Position numbers and translations under genes: made by a program. 41,339 nucleotides of DNA from an uncultured Shewanella sp. (lineage in GTDB: Bacteria; Pseudomonadota; Gammaproteobacteria; Enterobacterales; Shewanellaceae): NCBI RefSeq assembly GCF_947501665.1, contig NZ_CANMWS010000038.1, positions 1 through 41,339 on the forward strand, written 5' to 3'. The number at the start of each line of letters is the position of its first letter. The first letter of the stretch is position 1. The notes under the pieces were generated by a model. That model did not search any database. It was not told the origin of the DNA and worked only from the letters and a program-made list of their open reading frames with translations. This document shows positions 1 through 8,280 of the stretch, piece after piece.

Positions 1-1460
1 TGATGGCCTAATGCTTCAAAAGCGCTGCCGTAGCCACCAGAGCCGCGAAAGTTCACTTGTAATACTGCGATACCTTGTTGAGCGAAGAGTTGATTTTGTG
101 GGTCAAACCGCCACCAATCTCTCGGGCCGTGAGGGCCGCCATGAGGGTTAACCACAAGGGGTAAGCTTTTAGCATCCACGCCGAAAGGTAAGGTTAAAAA
201 ACCGTGAATGGTTTTTCCATCGCGGGCGGTGAAGCTAATGGGTTTAACGTCAGCCATTTGCTCAGGATCGAGCCAAGGTTTTTTTGAGAATAAGTATTCC
301 AGTTTGACGGCTTCGGTATCAAATAAATAATAATCACCGGGATTTCTATCATTGAACGCGTCAATAATTAATAGATGACTATCACTGGTTTGGCTGACGA
401 GGCGAATTTGGTGGCCGGGTAACGAGGCTAATAGCTGTTTGGTGTATTTGGCGTAAATGTCATTTTTATCGACAAATTCATACTCTGGGTAACCATTTTC
501 ATATTCTACGGCGTAGAGTTTTTTATTGATATTATTGATCCACACGTTAGTGGGATCGACCGTGGTATCTTGACTGATTTTTTGTTTATCACCGGTTTTC
601 ACATTAAGCTGATAAATACCGCGGGTTTGACCCGTCTCTCGTCCAAGGACATAGACTTGATTGTTATTATCACCAAAGGCGACGGGTTTTAAGTCATGTA
701 AACCAAAATTAAACTGTTTGGTATCTATCCACTTACCCTCTTGTCGATAAAAAAGAGTGGAATCAATATAGTTTTTCGTGCCTGTGACGAAGCGAATCTG
801 ACCCTCATTATCCGTTAAAAAGTGAGCGTTATTGATAGGGGAGCGTGCGATTTTTTTACGTAATCCTTTGTAAATATCGACACTATAAACGATTTTATTG
901 GTTTCGGTATTTAATGTTCTTCCTGTGGAGCCAGACCAAGGAATGGCCGAGACAAGCATATAGCGATTATCATTAGGCAGAGGATCAAGAATGGATGCAG
1001 TGGCGCGGATTGGGGTTTGTTTCTTAATGTGTGAGCCTGTTTGCATTTCGTTACTTTGGTAGCCAAAGAGGTAGAGCGCTTTTTTTCCATCGGCGTTCAC
1101 CGCGTAGAGTTCGCCGTGATATTCAGGGGTATCACTCCAGCCTTTAAGGTATTCTTTTTGTAATACTAAACGTTCGTGATTAGCCCAAGCGTAATCCCCG
1201 ACTTGGGCATTATCTGGAAAATGGACTGCATGCAGGAGTTTTTTTGTTTTTGCGTCAAGCGTGACGAGTAATTTTTTCCCTTCAAACACTTTAATGGCGC
1301 TGATGTAGTCGCCTTTGGGGGAAATTTTAACTTGGCTATATTCACTCGAGAGGCTAAAAAGATTGGCAGGATCAATTGGTGTACTATCGACTGCGGGATC
1401 AGCAATTGCTGTCACGCATAAGAGTAGCGTCATAAAACTGAACGTTTTAAGTAGGTTCAT
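1..1460 (-). CDS. S9-family serine peptidase (prolyl oligopeptidase-like), 3' end beyond window
   Basis: The reading frame is open from an ATG at 1460 to the left edge, giving the first 486 residues; the C-terminus lies outside. The N-terminus (MNLLKTFSFMTLLLCVTAIA then DPAV) is a signal peptide, so the product is exported. The middle is the irregular seven-bladed propeller region expected of S9 enzymes. Near the edge it enters the alpha/beta hydrolase domain, with an HGGP motif (oxyanion region) and an NFRGSGGYG stretch typical of S9. The catalytic Ser, Asp and His would come after the edge and cannot be checked. AAGGAAG lies six bases before the ATG. It is 95 bp downstream of slmA on the same strand. 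Family assignment is firm; substrate is unknown. Confidence 0.85.
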   Translation of the reverse strand, partial: MNLLKTFSFMTLLLCVTAIADPAVDSTPIDPANLFSLSSEYSQVKISPKGDYISAIKVFEGKKLLVTLDAKTKKLLHAVHFPDNAQVGDYAWANHERLVLQKEYLKGWSDTPEYHGELYAVNADGKKALYLFGYQSNEMQTGSHIKKQTPIRATASILDPLPNDNRYMLVSAIPWSGSTGRTLNTETNKIVYSVDIYKGLRKKIARSPINNAHFLTDNEGQIRFVTGTKNYIDSTLFYRQEGKWIDTKQFNFGLHDLKPVAFGDNNNQVYVLGRETGQTRGIYQLNVKTGDKQKISQDTTVDPTNVWINNINKKLYAVEYENGYPEYEFVDKNDIYAKYTKQLLASLPGHQIRLVSQTSDSHLLIIDAFNDRNPGDYYLFDTEAVKLEYLFSKKPWLDPEQMADVKPISFTARDGKTIHGFLTLPFGVDAKSLPLVVNPHGGPHGPRDWWRFDPQNQLFAQQGIAVLQVNFRGSGGYGSAFEALGH

Positions 1461-1555
1461 GCAACTTCCTTGTCTTCAGTATTGGTGAGTTTGTATGTAA
1501 GTTCTGTATATTGATTCAATCGAATACGGATGAATATGTTTACTTTAAATCCTCA

Positions 1556-2149
1556 TTAACTTCGCAGCAGTTGTTGCTGAATAAAGTGCCACTGCTCAGT
1601 AAAATTATGAGTGGGTTTTATTTTAAACTCACTACGAACAAATTGGGCAATTCGACCTTCGGCTATGGCGAGGAGTAAGTTAGCTAATACGGATTCGTCT
1701 AAGGTGAAGCCGGAGGCTTCTCGTAACGATTTTTCCCGTAAAATTTGCTTTAAATGGGTTTCTATTTTGGCAAACAGTTGGCTGATTCGGCTTCTAAGGC
1801 GCTCATTTTCACCTAATAGTGCATCGCCATTGAGCACTCTGGAGATCCCCGGGTTACGCTCCGCAAAGACCAGTAATAATTGCAATAATTGCTGGCAGCG
1901 TTTCATGGTATCTTTCTCTTCTTCCATGATGAGATTAATGCGTGACAGTAATGACTCTTCAATAAATTCGATTAACCCTTCAAACATACGTGCTTTACTG
2001 GGGAAATGTCGATAAAGTGCCGCTTCGGATACGCCCACTTCAGCGGCTAATTTTGCTGTGGTAATGCGTTGCCCTGGACGGGTTTCTAACATGGTCGCTA
2101 ATGATTGCAATATGTGTTCGCGACGGTTTATTTTTGGACTGACAGCCAT
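1556..2149 (-). CDS. slmA: Nucleoid occlusion factor SlmA (TetR family)
   Basis: SlmA binds DNA sites over the chromosome and, when bound, blocks FtsZ assembly over the nucleoid. The 197-residue product matches the family length (198 in E. coli) and keeps its conserved stretches: NRREHILQSLATMLE, the helix-turn-helix region ITTAKLAAEVGVSEAALYRH (about residues 29-48), FPSKARMFEGLIEFIEESL, and FVRSEFK near the end. The frame opens further upstream at 2182, but the ATG at 2149 has AAAGGA at a good distance and begins the conserved protein, so it is chosen. It follows coaBC on the same strand after 149 bp. In E. coli dut lies between these two genes; here it does not. Confidence 0.95.
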   Translation of the reverse strand: MAVSPKINRREHILQSLATMLETRPGQRITTAKLAAEVGVSEAALYRHFPSKARMFEGLIEFIEESLLSRINLIMEEEKDTMKRCQQLLQLLLVFAERNPGISRVLNGDALLGENERLRSRISQLFAKIETHLKQILREKSLREASGFTLDESVLANLLLAIAEGRIAQFVRSEFKIKPTHNFTEQWHFIQQQLLRS

Positions 2150-2298
2150 GTAAATATCCTTTACTCGATTACAACTGAGCACGAATTAGAGCGGATATAG
2201 TCGTGATTATATCGCTAGTTCTGCAGGCCTAAGATTGGCCTCATCGCAGCTCTTTAAATAATGTTTAAAATAGGGAGAATGGTTAAGTCATTCGACGT

Positions 2299-3501
2299 TT
2301 ATTCATTGAGCCTTCTTTTTGCGATAAGCGATAATAGCTGCTTGGCAAGCGTGTATTTGTCTGTAGCGGGAAGATTTTGCTGACCATCACTCCAAAGTAC
2401 ATTGAGTGCATTGCTGTCGGCATTAAACCCTAGTTCGGCTTGGGACACATCATTTGCTGCAATCATATCGAGTTTTTTACGGATAAGTTTGTCTTTAGCG
2501 TAATGGATCACATCTTGCGTTTCGGCTGCGAACCCCACCGTAAAAGGTTTATTTTTCAGTTGAGCTACCGCAGCGAGAATATCGGGGTTTTTGATTAAAT
2601 CGAGGGTCATGGTATTAGAATCTGACGTTTTTTTAATTTTGTCATTGGCAACGTGTGTGACACGGTAATCAGCGACAGCAGCGCAACCAATAAAAATGTC
2701 TTGTTCATTGATATGCTGCATGACAGCAGCTTGCATATCTGCTGCACTATTGACATCGATACGTGTGATGCCTTGTGGCGTACTGAGATTAACCGGTCCT
2801 GACACTAAAGTGACATTAGCCCCAAGGTGACGTGCGGCTTTGGCAAGGGCAAAACCCATTTTTCCTGAGCTGTGATTAGAAATATAGCGTACGGGATCAA
2901 TGGCTTCTCTAGTGGGCCCTGCGGTAAGCAAGAGGTTAATATTGTCAAGCAATTTAGGGGCGAAAAAATCACTGGCTCGCTGAGTAATATCATTGGCTTC
3001 TAGCAGGCGACCGGGCCCGATTTCTCCACAAGCTTGACTGCCACTGTCTGGTCCCCAGATAGTGATCCCTTTGCGTTGTAATTGTTGTAAATTATCCTGT
3101 GTTGCTTGGTTTTGATACATTTGCTGATTCATGGCTGGGCATACTACCACGGGGGCATTAGTCGCTAAACAGCTGGTGGTGATCAGTTCATCTGCCATGC
3201 CCGCATTAATACGCGCGAGCAAATTGGCGGTAGCTGGGGCGATAATCACTAAGTCAGCCCAGCGTGCGAGTTCTATGTGTCCCATGGCGGCTTCAGCAGC
3301 CGGATCGAGCAAATCGGTTGCCACAGGGTGTCCTGATAAAGCTTGTAATGTGAGAGGAGTAATAAACGCCTGAGCGCCTTGGCTCATTACAATTCTTACA
3401 TTGGCCCCGTCCTCTTTTAATCGACGTACTAATTCAGCGGATTTATAAGCGGCAATTCCTCCGCCAATGCCTAAAAGGATATTTTTATTTGTCAGACTCA
3501 T
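2299..3501 (-). CDS. coaBC: Bifunctional phosphopantothenoylcysteine decarboxylase / phosphopantothenate-cysteine ligase
   Basis: CoaBC carries out two successive steps of coenzyme A synthesis: CTP-dependent joining of cysteine to 4'-phosphopantothenate (C-terminal CoaB) and FMN-dependent decarboxylation (N-terminal CoaC). The 400-residue length is normal. CoaC features seen are GIGGGIAAYKSAEL near the N-terminus, the catalytic His75 in MGHIELARWAD, the PAMNQQMY motif, and the ACGEIGPGR loop with the active-site Cys. CoaB begins near residue 190 with LLTAGPTREAIDPVRYISNH and has the NDKIKK lysine motif and a KNPDIL stretch. It is divergent from radC across 148 bp, so the two have separate promoters. 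No strong ribosome binding site is visible. Confidence 0.96.
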   Translation of the reverse strand: MSLTNKNILLGIGGGIAAYKSAELVRRLKEDGANVRIVMSQGAQAFITPLTLQALSGHPVATDLLDPAAEAAMGHIELARWADLVIIAPATANLLARINAGMADELITTSCLATNAPVVVCPAMNQQMYQNQATQDNLQQLQRKGITIWGPDSGSQACGEIGPGRLLEANDITQRASDFFAPKLLDNINLLLTAGPTREAIDPVRYISNHSSGKMGFALAKAARHLGANVTLVSGPVNLSTPQGITRIDVNSAADMQAAVMQHINEQDIFIGCAAVADYRVTHVANDKIKKTSDSNTMTLDLIKNPDILAAVAQLKNKPFTVGFAAETQDVIHYAKDKLIRKKLDMIAANDVSQAELGFNADSNALNVLWSDGQQNLPATDKYTLAKQLLSLIAKRRLNE

Positions 3502-3649
3502 GATCTATCGCCAAGCATTCACTAAATTTCTTAACCCGATAAGATAACATAAAAAGTCTATTGGGAGGATAATCGATTTCATTTTGGAGCATTTTTAGCC
3601 GAGCAGCCATACTAAAGAGAGGAGAGACGGCTAACCAATGGAGTGATGA

Positions 3650-4327
3650 ATGGGAATATCGGATTGGCCTGTGGGTGAGGGGCCCAGAGACAAACTTCTT
3701 CTAAAAGGAGCGAGCAGTTTATCTGATGCTGAATTATTGGCGGTTTTGCTTAGAGTGGGACTAAAAGGACAAAGTGCAGTGTCTTTGAGTCGCGAAGTCT
3801 TGTCTCACTTTGGAAGTTTACGTGCATTATTTTCTGCTTCAGAACAACAGATGTGTGAATTAAAGGGAATGGGGCCTGTAAAATATGCTCAATTGCAGGC
3901 TGCTATGGAATTAAGTCGTCGTATTTCTAAAGAAAATCTAAAAAGAGGGAAAATTTTATCAAATCCTGATTTAACTCGAGACTATTTAATGAGACAATTA
4001 GCAGATCGTGCCTATGAGGTCTTTGGCGTTTTATTGCTAGATAATCAGCACAGAGTGATTCAGTTTGTTGAGTTATTCCGTGGCACCATAGATTCTGCGT
4101 CTGTCTATCCACGAGAAGTGGTTAGCCTAGTGCTTGAAAAGAAAGCCGCTGCCGTGATTGTGTGCCACAACCATCCTTCTGGGATTGCTGAGCCAAGTCA
4201 AGCAGATCGGCGAATAACTGAGCGATTAAAACACGCCCTATTAACTATCGATGTTTCTTTATTAGATCATATAGTTATTGGTGATAACCACTGTGTTTCT
4301 TTCGCTGAACGGGGATGGATAGATTGA
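3650..4327 (+). CDS. radC: RadC family JAB/JAMM-domain protein
   Basis: The 225-residue protein has an N-terminal helix-hairpin-helix-like part (residues about 1-100, with LKGMGPVKYAQL) and a C-terminal JAB1/MPN domain. The metal-binding motif is intact: HNHPSG at residues 173-178 followed by Asp186. RadC was once credited with a DNA repair role, but its biochemical function is not settled; metallo-hydrolase activity is only implied by the motif. GGAG sits seven bases upstream of the ATG. It lies upstream of rpmB in the same direction, an old conserved neighbourhood, but rpmB has its own promoter. Confidence 0.95.
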   Translation: MGISDWPVGEGPRDKLLLKGASSLSDAELLAVLLRVGLKGQSAVSLSREVLSHFGSLRALFSASEQQMCELKGMGPVKYAQLQAAMELSRRISKENLKRGKILSNPDLTRDYLMRQLADRAYEVFGVLLLDNQHRVIQFVELFRGTIDSASVYPREVVSLVLEKKAAAVIVCHNHPSGIAEPSQADRRITERLKHALLTIDVSLLDHIVIGDNHCVSFAERGWID

Positions 4328-4335
4328 TCTATTCC

Positions 4336-4364
4336 TTGATCTTTGATTTAAGATCCTGTATAAA
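4336..4364 (+). promoter_or_regulatory. Promoter of rpmB-rpmG with GC-rich discriminator
   Basis: TTGATC (4336-4341) and TATAAA (4359-4364) are separated by 17 bases. The bases after the -10 read ATGCGCCC, a GC-rich discriminator of the kind found at ppGpp-inhibited ribosomal promoters. It lies just after the radC stop and about 85 bases before rpmB. Stringent control is inferred, not shown. Confidence 0.65.
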
Positions 4365-4450
4365 ATGCGCCCTCTTTGTGTGCCTCGGGCGACGGCCTTA
4401 CGGGGTACATTAATGCTTGAGCGTTAAAACTGTTTTTGGAGAAGATTGAC

Positions 4451-4687
4451 ATGTCAAGAGTATGCCAAGTAACTGGCAAGCGACCTATGGTTGGTAACAA
4501 CCGTTCGCACGCGAAAAACGCGACTCGTCGTCGTTTTTTACCTAACCTACAGAACCACCGTTTCTGGTTAGAAGATGAAAAACGCTTCGTACAGCTACGT
4601 GTATCAACTAAAGGTATTCGTATCATTGATAAAAAAGGCATCGAAACTGTTGTTGCAGAACTTCGTGCCCGCGGCGAAAAGGTGTAA
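4451..4687 (+). CDS. rpmB: 50S ribosomal protein L28
   Basis: The 78-residue basic protein starts MSRVCQVTGKRPMVGNNRSH, the classic L28 opening, and ends with the conserved AELRARGEKV. It is a structural protein of the large ribosomal subunit. The frame is open from 4436, but the ATG at 4451 has GGAG at a suitable distance and gives the family's normal length. rpmG follows after six bases, so both are made from one message. Confidence 0.98.
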   Translation: MSRVCQVTGKRPMVGNNRSHAKNATRRRFLPNLQNHRFWLEDEKRFVQLRVSTKGIRIIDKKGIETVVAELRARGEKV

Positions 4688-4693
4688 TAAACG

Positions 4694-4867
4694 ATGGCTA
4701 AATCTAAAGGTAATCGTGAGAAGATCAAGCTAGTTTCTAGCGCTAAAACAGGTCATTTCTACACGACTGAAAAGAATAAGCGTAATATGCCTGAAAAAAT
4801 GGAAATCAAGAAATTTGATCCAGTTATTCGTCAGCACGTTATGTATAAAGAAGCTAAAATCAAATAA
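4694..4867 (+). CDS. rpmG: 50S ribosomal protein L33
   Basis: A 57-residue basic protein, [20 protein letters not shown] at its start and [10 protein letters not shown] at its end, matches L33 along its length. It contains no cysteines, so it is the zinc-free type of L33. It begins six bases after the rpmB stop and is followed directly by a strong terminator, so rpmB and rpmG form a two-gene unit. Confidence 0.97.
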
Positions 4868-4886
4868 TTATTTGAATCTAGTTTTG

Positions 4887-4919
4887 AAAAAAGCTCCTTG
4901 TTAAGGGGCTTTTTTTTTT
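4887..4919 (+). terminator. Rho-independent terminator after rpmG
   Basis: An eight-base-pair stem AGCTCCTT / AAGGGGCT with the loop GTT is followed by nine or more T residues. It starts 20 bases after the rpmG stop and ends the rpmBG message. Confidence 0.92.
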
Positions 4920-5215
4920 GCCTCAAATCTTCTAACCTCATTATTTTCTCAGTATTATTCATTTTTTTAATTATAGATCTCGCTATAAGGTTTTATGTCG
5001 ATGGCTGATATTAATTGCGAGAAAGTGAAAATAAATGCTTTTTAAATGAATTAAAATGCAATATTATGCTTTGAAGAGCATATGAATGACAAAGTTTGTC
5101 TTATACTTTTCATTACATTTACTTCTCATTATATTGAGTGAATTTGAGTGTCTAAAAATGAACATGCTCTTGAGAATATTATCAGGCAATAGATATTTAA
5201 AGGTGAAATATTAGC
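4920..5215. other. Gene-free region upstream of argA
   Basis: AT-rich spacer between the rpmG terminator and argA. Apart from the ARG box pair and a possible promoter described separately, it holds an ATGCT / AGCAT inverted repeat (5066-5081) and a direct repeat TTGAGTG (5134-5140 and 5144-5150) spaced by one helical turn. No convincing reading frame was seen. Confidence 0.6.
5024..5062 (+). promoter_or_regulatory. Paired ARG boxes (ArgR operator) before argA
   Basis: The known ArgR site is an 18-bp imperfect palindrome, usually in pairs three bases apart. Box 2 (5045-5062: TGAAT, TAAA, ATGCA) differs from the consensus at one defined position. Box 1 (5024-5041: TGAAA, ATAA, ATGCT) is weaker. 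The spacer is exactly three bases. A -10-like TATTAT (5062-5067) with a poor -35 (5039-5044) overlaps the boxes, which would suit repression by ArgR with arginine. Confidence 0.7.
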
Positions 5216-6535
5216 GTGCGTACCACAGAATTAGTGAACGGGTTTCGTCAATCAGCTTCTTATGTGAATGCACATAGGGGGAAAACTTTCGTGGTGATGT
5301 TAGGAGGGGAAGCTTTAGCACAAACACAGTTCCACTCTATTATCAATGATGTTGCTTTATTGCATAGTTTGGGGATTAAAATTGTACTGGTGCATGGTGC
5401 GCGGCCTCAAATCGATGAGGCGCTATCAACTCATGACATTAAGCCTTTGTATCATCGTGGAGTCAGGATCACGGATGAAGCCTCATTGAAAGTGATTAAA
5501 CAAGTGGTGGGGGGATTACAATTAGACATTACCGCACGTTTATCCATGAGTTTAAGTAATACTCCTCTACAAGGAGCACAAATTAACGTTGTGAGCGGAA
5601 ATTTTGTGATTTCCCAGCCGTTGGGTATCGATGATGGGGTCGATTTCTGCTTAAGCGGTAAAGTGAGGCGCATAGACACGCAAGGGTTAGCGCGCCAACT
5701 TGAGCATAATGGCATAGTGTTATTAGGGCCGATTGCGGCTTCTGTGACAGGGGAAAGCTTTAATTTAACAGCTGAAGAAGTGGCGACACAAATAGCGGTG
5801 AAATTAAAAGCGGATAAAATGATAGGTTTTAGCGGTGAAAAAGGCATTTTAAATGAACAAGGAGAAGTCCTTGCAGAATTGATGCCGACCGATGTTCATA
5901 CCCTGTTAGTCAATGCTGATGATGACAGTGGCATGGGCATTGGCACAAGGAAATTCTTACAAGCCAGTATTGATGCGTGCCGTAATGGTGTGGCGCGATG
6001 TCATTTTATTAGTTACCTCGATAATGGTGCGCTATTACAAGAAATGTTTTCACGTGATGGTGTTGGGACGCAAATTGTCACTGAAAGTGCCGAACGTTTA
6101 CGTCGAGCATCGATTCGAGATATCGGCGGTATTCTAGATCTGATCCGTCCCCTTGAAGAGCAAGGTATTTTAGTGAGACGTTCACGTGAACAGCTTGAAA
6201 TGGAAATTGAGCAATTCATGCTGATTGAGCGAGACAGTTTAGTGATAGGCTGTGCAGCATTTTATCCCTTTGAAGAAGATAATGCAGGGGAGTTTGCTTG
6301 TTTAGTGGTGCATCCTGAATACCGTGATGCCGATAGAGGCAGTTTATTATTAAATAACATTATTGGTCAGGCGAGGGTGAGAGGCTATTCAAGGCTTTTT
6401 GCGCTGACAACGCGCAGTATTCACTGGTTTTTAGAGCACGGTTTTCAGATAGTTGAAGTGAATGAATTACCAGAGAAAAAGAAACAACTTTATAATTATC
6501 AACGTAAATCTAAAATTTTGCTGTTGGAATTATAA
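5216..6535 (+). CDS. argA: Amino-acid N-acetyltransferase (N-acetylglutamate synthase)
   Basis: ArgA transfers acetyl from acetyl-CoA to glutamate, the first step of arginine synthesis, and is normally feedback-inhibited by arginine. The 439 residues (443 in E. coli) comprise an N-terminal amino-acid-kinase-like regulatory domain (residues about 15-285; VMLGGEAL, VHGARPQIDEAL, LQLDITARLSMSL, SVTGESFNLTAEE) and a C-terminal GNAT domain (about 293-435; RDIGGILDLIRPLEEQGILV, ACLVVHPEYRDADRGSLLL). The start is GTG at 5216, preceded by AAAGGTG at a slightly long distance. The ARG boxes upstream indicate arginine-dependent repression. Confidence 0.97.
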   Translation: MRTTELVNGFRQSASYVNAHRGKTFVVMLGGEALAQTQFHSIINDVALLHSLGIKIVLVHGARPQIDEALSTHDIKPLYHRGVRITDEASLKVIKQVVGGLQLDITARLSMSLSNTPLQGAQINVVSGNFVISQPLGIDDGVDFCLSGKVRRIDTQGLARQLEHNGIVLLGPIAASVTGESFNLTAEEVATQIAVKLKADKMIGFSGEKGILNEQGEVLAELMPTDVHTLLVNADDDSGMGIGTRKFLQASIDACRNGVARCHFISYLDNGALLQEMFSRDGVGTQIVTESAERLRRASIRDIGGILDLIRPLEEQGILVRRSREQLEMEIEQFMLIERDSLVIGCAAFYPFEEDNAGEFACLVVHPEYRDADRGSLLLNNIIGQARVRGYSRLFALTTRSIHWFLEHGFQIVEVNELPEKKKQLYNYQRKSKILLLEL

Positions 6536-6557
6536 CCCTTTGTTTCCATTTTCCACT

Positions 6558-6582
6558 AAAGGCCGCGTATTGCGGCCTTTTT
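6558..6582. terminator. Terminator shared by argA and rarD
   Basis: AAAGGCCGC and GCGGCCTTT form a nine-base-pair stem with a five-base loop, followed by TTTTT on the plus strand and preceded by AAA. It sits between the ends of two convergent genes and can serve both, more strongly on the argA side. Confidence 0.9.
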
Positions 6583-6588
6583 AATGGG

Positions 6589-7476
6589 TTAATGTGACTT
6601 TTTTCGCTTATAAAAAATATCTAAGGTGAATAAGATTAATCCTGCCCAAATAAAGCCAAAGGTCGTGGCGTCTTCTAAATGAAAAGGTTCGTTAAATAAG
6701 CTTATGGCCATAATAAACATGATGCTAGGACCGATATACTGGAAAAAGCCTAATAAAGATAAAGGGATCCTAACAGCTGAAGCGGCAAAGCACAGTAAGG
6801 GCACTGTGGTGATAATGCCTGCACTCATCAGCAGGAATTGACGAGAGACATCACTCTCGATGAAATGGATGAGTGAACCATCGATATTTTGCAATAAATA
6901 AAACAGGGCAATTGGGGCGAGGATCGCCGTTTCAATCAATAACCCAGTTTGCGCGTCAACATTGACTTTTTTGCGCAGCAAACCATAAAAAGCAAAGGTG
7001 AGGGCTAAGACTAATGAAATTGTTGGGATTGAGCCAAATGAAATCAGTTGTAGTAATACCCCTGTGGCTGCAAATAACAAGGCTAGCCATTGCAGTTTTC
7101 GTAATCGTTCTCCAAGAAATAACATGCCTAATAACACATTGACCAAGGGATTAATGAAGTAGCCTAAACTGGCATCGAGCATGTGATCATTATTAACAGC
7201 CCAGATGAACACTAGCCAATTGGCGGCAATTAAGATTGAAGTGGCGCATAAGATCCCCAGCTGCTTGGGCTTTTTTAAAACAGCACGTAACCGAGAAAAG
7301 TTGCCAGAGAAACTGATTAATAACGTGACAAAAATAAATGACCATATGACCCGATGCAGCAGAATTTCGGTGGCAGGCACATCACTGAGTAATTTAAAAT
7401 ACAGGGGTGCAATTCCCCACAACGTATAGGCCACAATGGCATAGAAAATGCCTTTGCGGTATTCAGTATCATGCAT
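6589..7476 (-). CDS. rarD: RarD-type EamA/DMT superfamily transporter
   Basis: A 295-residue inner membrane protein with about ten hydrophobic segments in two EamA repeats. It opens with the family signature YRKGIFYAIVAYTLWGIAPL and has the RarD-typical LGYFINPLVNVLLG and FQYIGPSIMFIMA stretches. RarD proteins were named for chloramphenicol resistance in Pseudomonas; the natural substrate is unknown. In E. coli rarD also neighbours yigI and lies near recQ, so the locus is conserved. The ATG at 7476 lacks a good ribosome binding site. Confidence 0.92.
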   Translation of the reverse strand: MHDTEYRKGIFYAIVAYTLWGIAPLYFKLLSDVPATEILLHRVIWSFIFVTLLISFSGNFSRLRAVLKKPKQLGILCATSILIAANWLVFIWAVNNDHMLDASLGYFINPLVNVLLGMLFLGERLRKLQWLALLFAATGVLLQLISFGSIPTISLVLALTFAFYGLLRKKVNVDAQTGLLIETAILAPIALFYLLQNIDGSLIHFIESDVSRQFLLMSAGIITTVPLLCFAASAVRIPLSLLGFFQYIGPSIMFIMAISLFNEPFHLEDATTFGFIWAGLILFTLDIFYKRKKSH

Positions 7477-7487
7477 ATGATTTAACC

Positions 7488-7526
7488 AAAAAGAGAATAG
7501 AAACGCAGATTGTATGCCTCTATTCT
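7488..7526 (-). terminator. Possible weak terminator or leader hairpin between yigI and rarD
   Basis: AGAATAGA and TCTATTCT (7519-7526 and 7494-7501) form a perfect eight-base-pair inverted repeat with a 17-base loop; read on the minus strand it is followed by C and five Ts. It lies only 12 bases before rarD, so it could end the yigI message or act in the rarD leader. Confidence 0.35.
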
Positions 7527-7537
7527 TGTTGACTCAA

Positions 7538-7609
7538 TCATTTACTGATTTTATCTTTGCGATCTTTTTGATGAATGTGATGAAACATGGGGCCATGCAT
7601 AATGCACAT
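7538..7609 (-). CDS. Possible 23-residue His- and Lys-rich peptide
   Basis: A short frame starts six bases after the yigI stop codon and reads MCIMHGPMFHHIHQKDRKDK plus three residues. It has four histidines, four methionines and a very basic C-terminal half. A GGTGGG in the end of yigI is about the right distance from the ATG, so coupled translation is possible. I do not recognise it, and a frame this short can occur by chance; only conservation would make it real. Confidence 0.3.
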   Translation of the reverse strand: MCIMHGPMFHHIHQKDRKDKISK

Positions 7610-7614
7610 GATGC

Positions 7615-8079
7615 TTAGCCCACCATATAAGTTCCTGTGCCAAAAGCAATATGATCGCCTTTTTCGTTATGCAACTCCATGCGACACACAGAGACACGGT
7701 TGCCCGCTCTGATGACACTGCCTGTCCCCGTGAATATTTCTCCTCGACCGGGGCGCAAATAGTCAATGCGTAAATCGATAGTACTGAGGGTTTTGACCCT
7801 GTCTTTGAGTTCATCAATGCTCCAATTATCACGGCTATCGATTAAGCCTGCAAACGCAGTAAACCCTCCCACCACATCCAAAACGGCTGCCGCGACACCG
7901 CCATGAAGAATATTTTGGTGAATATTACCGACGAGCTCGGTGCGCATGTTGACGGTCATTTCTAGGCCGTCTAAGTCGTATTTCGAGACTCGCATTCCTA
8001 ATAAATTATGAAAAGGGATGTGAGTATCAACAACTTCAGCTAATTGACGTAATGTTTCCATTTTGATGTTTGAGTGCAT
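7615..8079 (-). CDS. yigI: YigI-type acyl-CoA thioesterase (hotdog fold)
   Basis: The 154-residue protein matches E. coli YigI closely in its central and C-terminal parts: NILHGGVAAAVLDVVGG (helix and active-site region of the PaaI-like hotdog fold), STIDLRIDYLRPGRG, VIRAGNRVSVCRMELHNE and a TYMVG end. These enzymes hydrolyse acyl-CoA thioesters; YigI prefers medium chains in E. coli. AAGGAC lies six bases before the ATG, inside a small inverted repeat (TGTCC / GGACA) that could mask it. It is divergent from recQ and followed by rarD. Confidence 0.9.
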   Translation of the reverse strand: MHSNIKMETLRQLAEVVDTHIPFHNLLGMRVSKYDLDGLEMTVNMRTELVGNIHQNILHGGVAAAVLDVVGGFTAFAGLIDSRDNWSIDELKDRVKTLSTIDLRIDYLRPGRGEIFTGTGSVIRAGNRVSVCRMELHNEKGDHIAFGTGTYMVG

Positions 8080-8221
8080 AGTTGTCCTTAGGGGACATAT
8101 TCAGTTTGGCTAATTATCATTAAAATGACTAAATTAGAGTAAAAAGTCTACTTATTTTCTCTTTCTGACGTAAACGTAAAATGATAAATGTCATTTTTCC
8201 GGTTAATTTTAAACTGAAGCA

Positions 8222-8250
8222 GAGACAAGAGCGGACGCCTCTATTAGAAT
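8222..8250 (+). promoter_or_regulatory. Candidate recQ promoter
   Basis: GAGACA (8222-8227) and TAGAAT (8245-8250) are 17 bases apart, 30 bases before the recQ start. The -35 matches consensus at four of six positions. A perfect inverted repeat AAAATGA / TCATTTT (8178-8197) lies upstream between the two divergent genes. No LexA box was seen. Confidence 0.35.
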
Positions 8251-8280
8251 GAGCAGTTCATTTTTTGACGTTGGCAGAAC

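Noticed and set aside
1611..2015. 134-codon open frame antisense to slmA
   Set aside because: The slmA product on the other strand is clearly recognisable along its length; the antisense product resembles nothing known to me.
2150..2182. Upstream start for slmA adding 11 residues
   Set aside because: The ATG at 2149 has a better ribosome binding site and begins the conserved protein.
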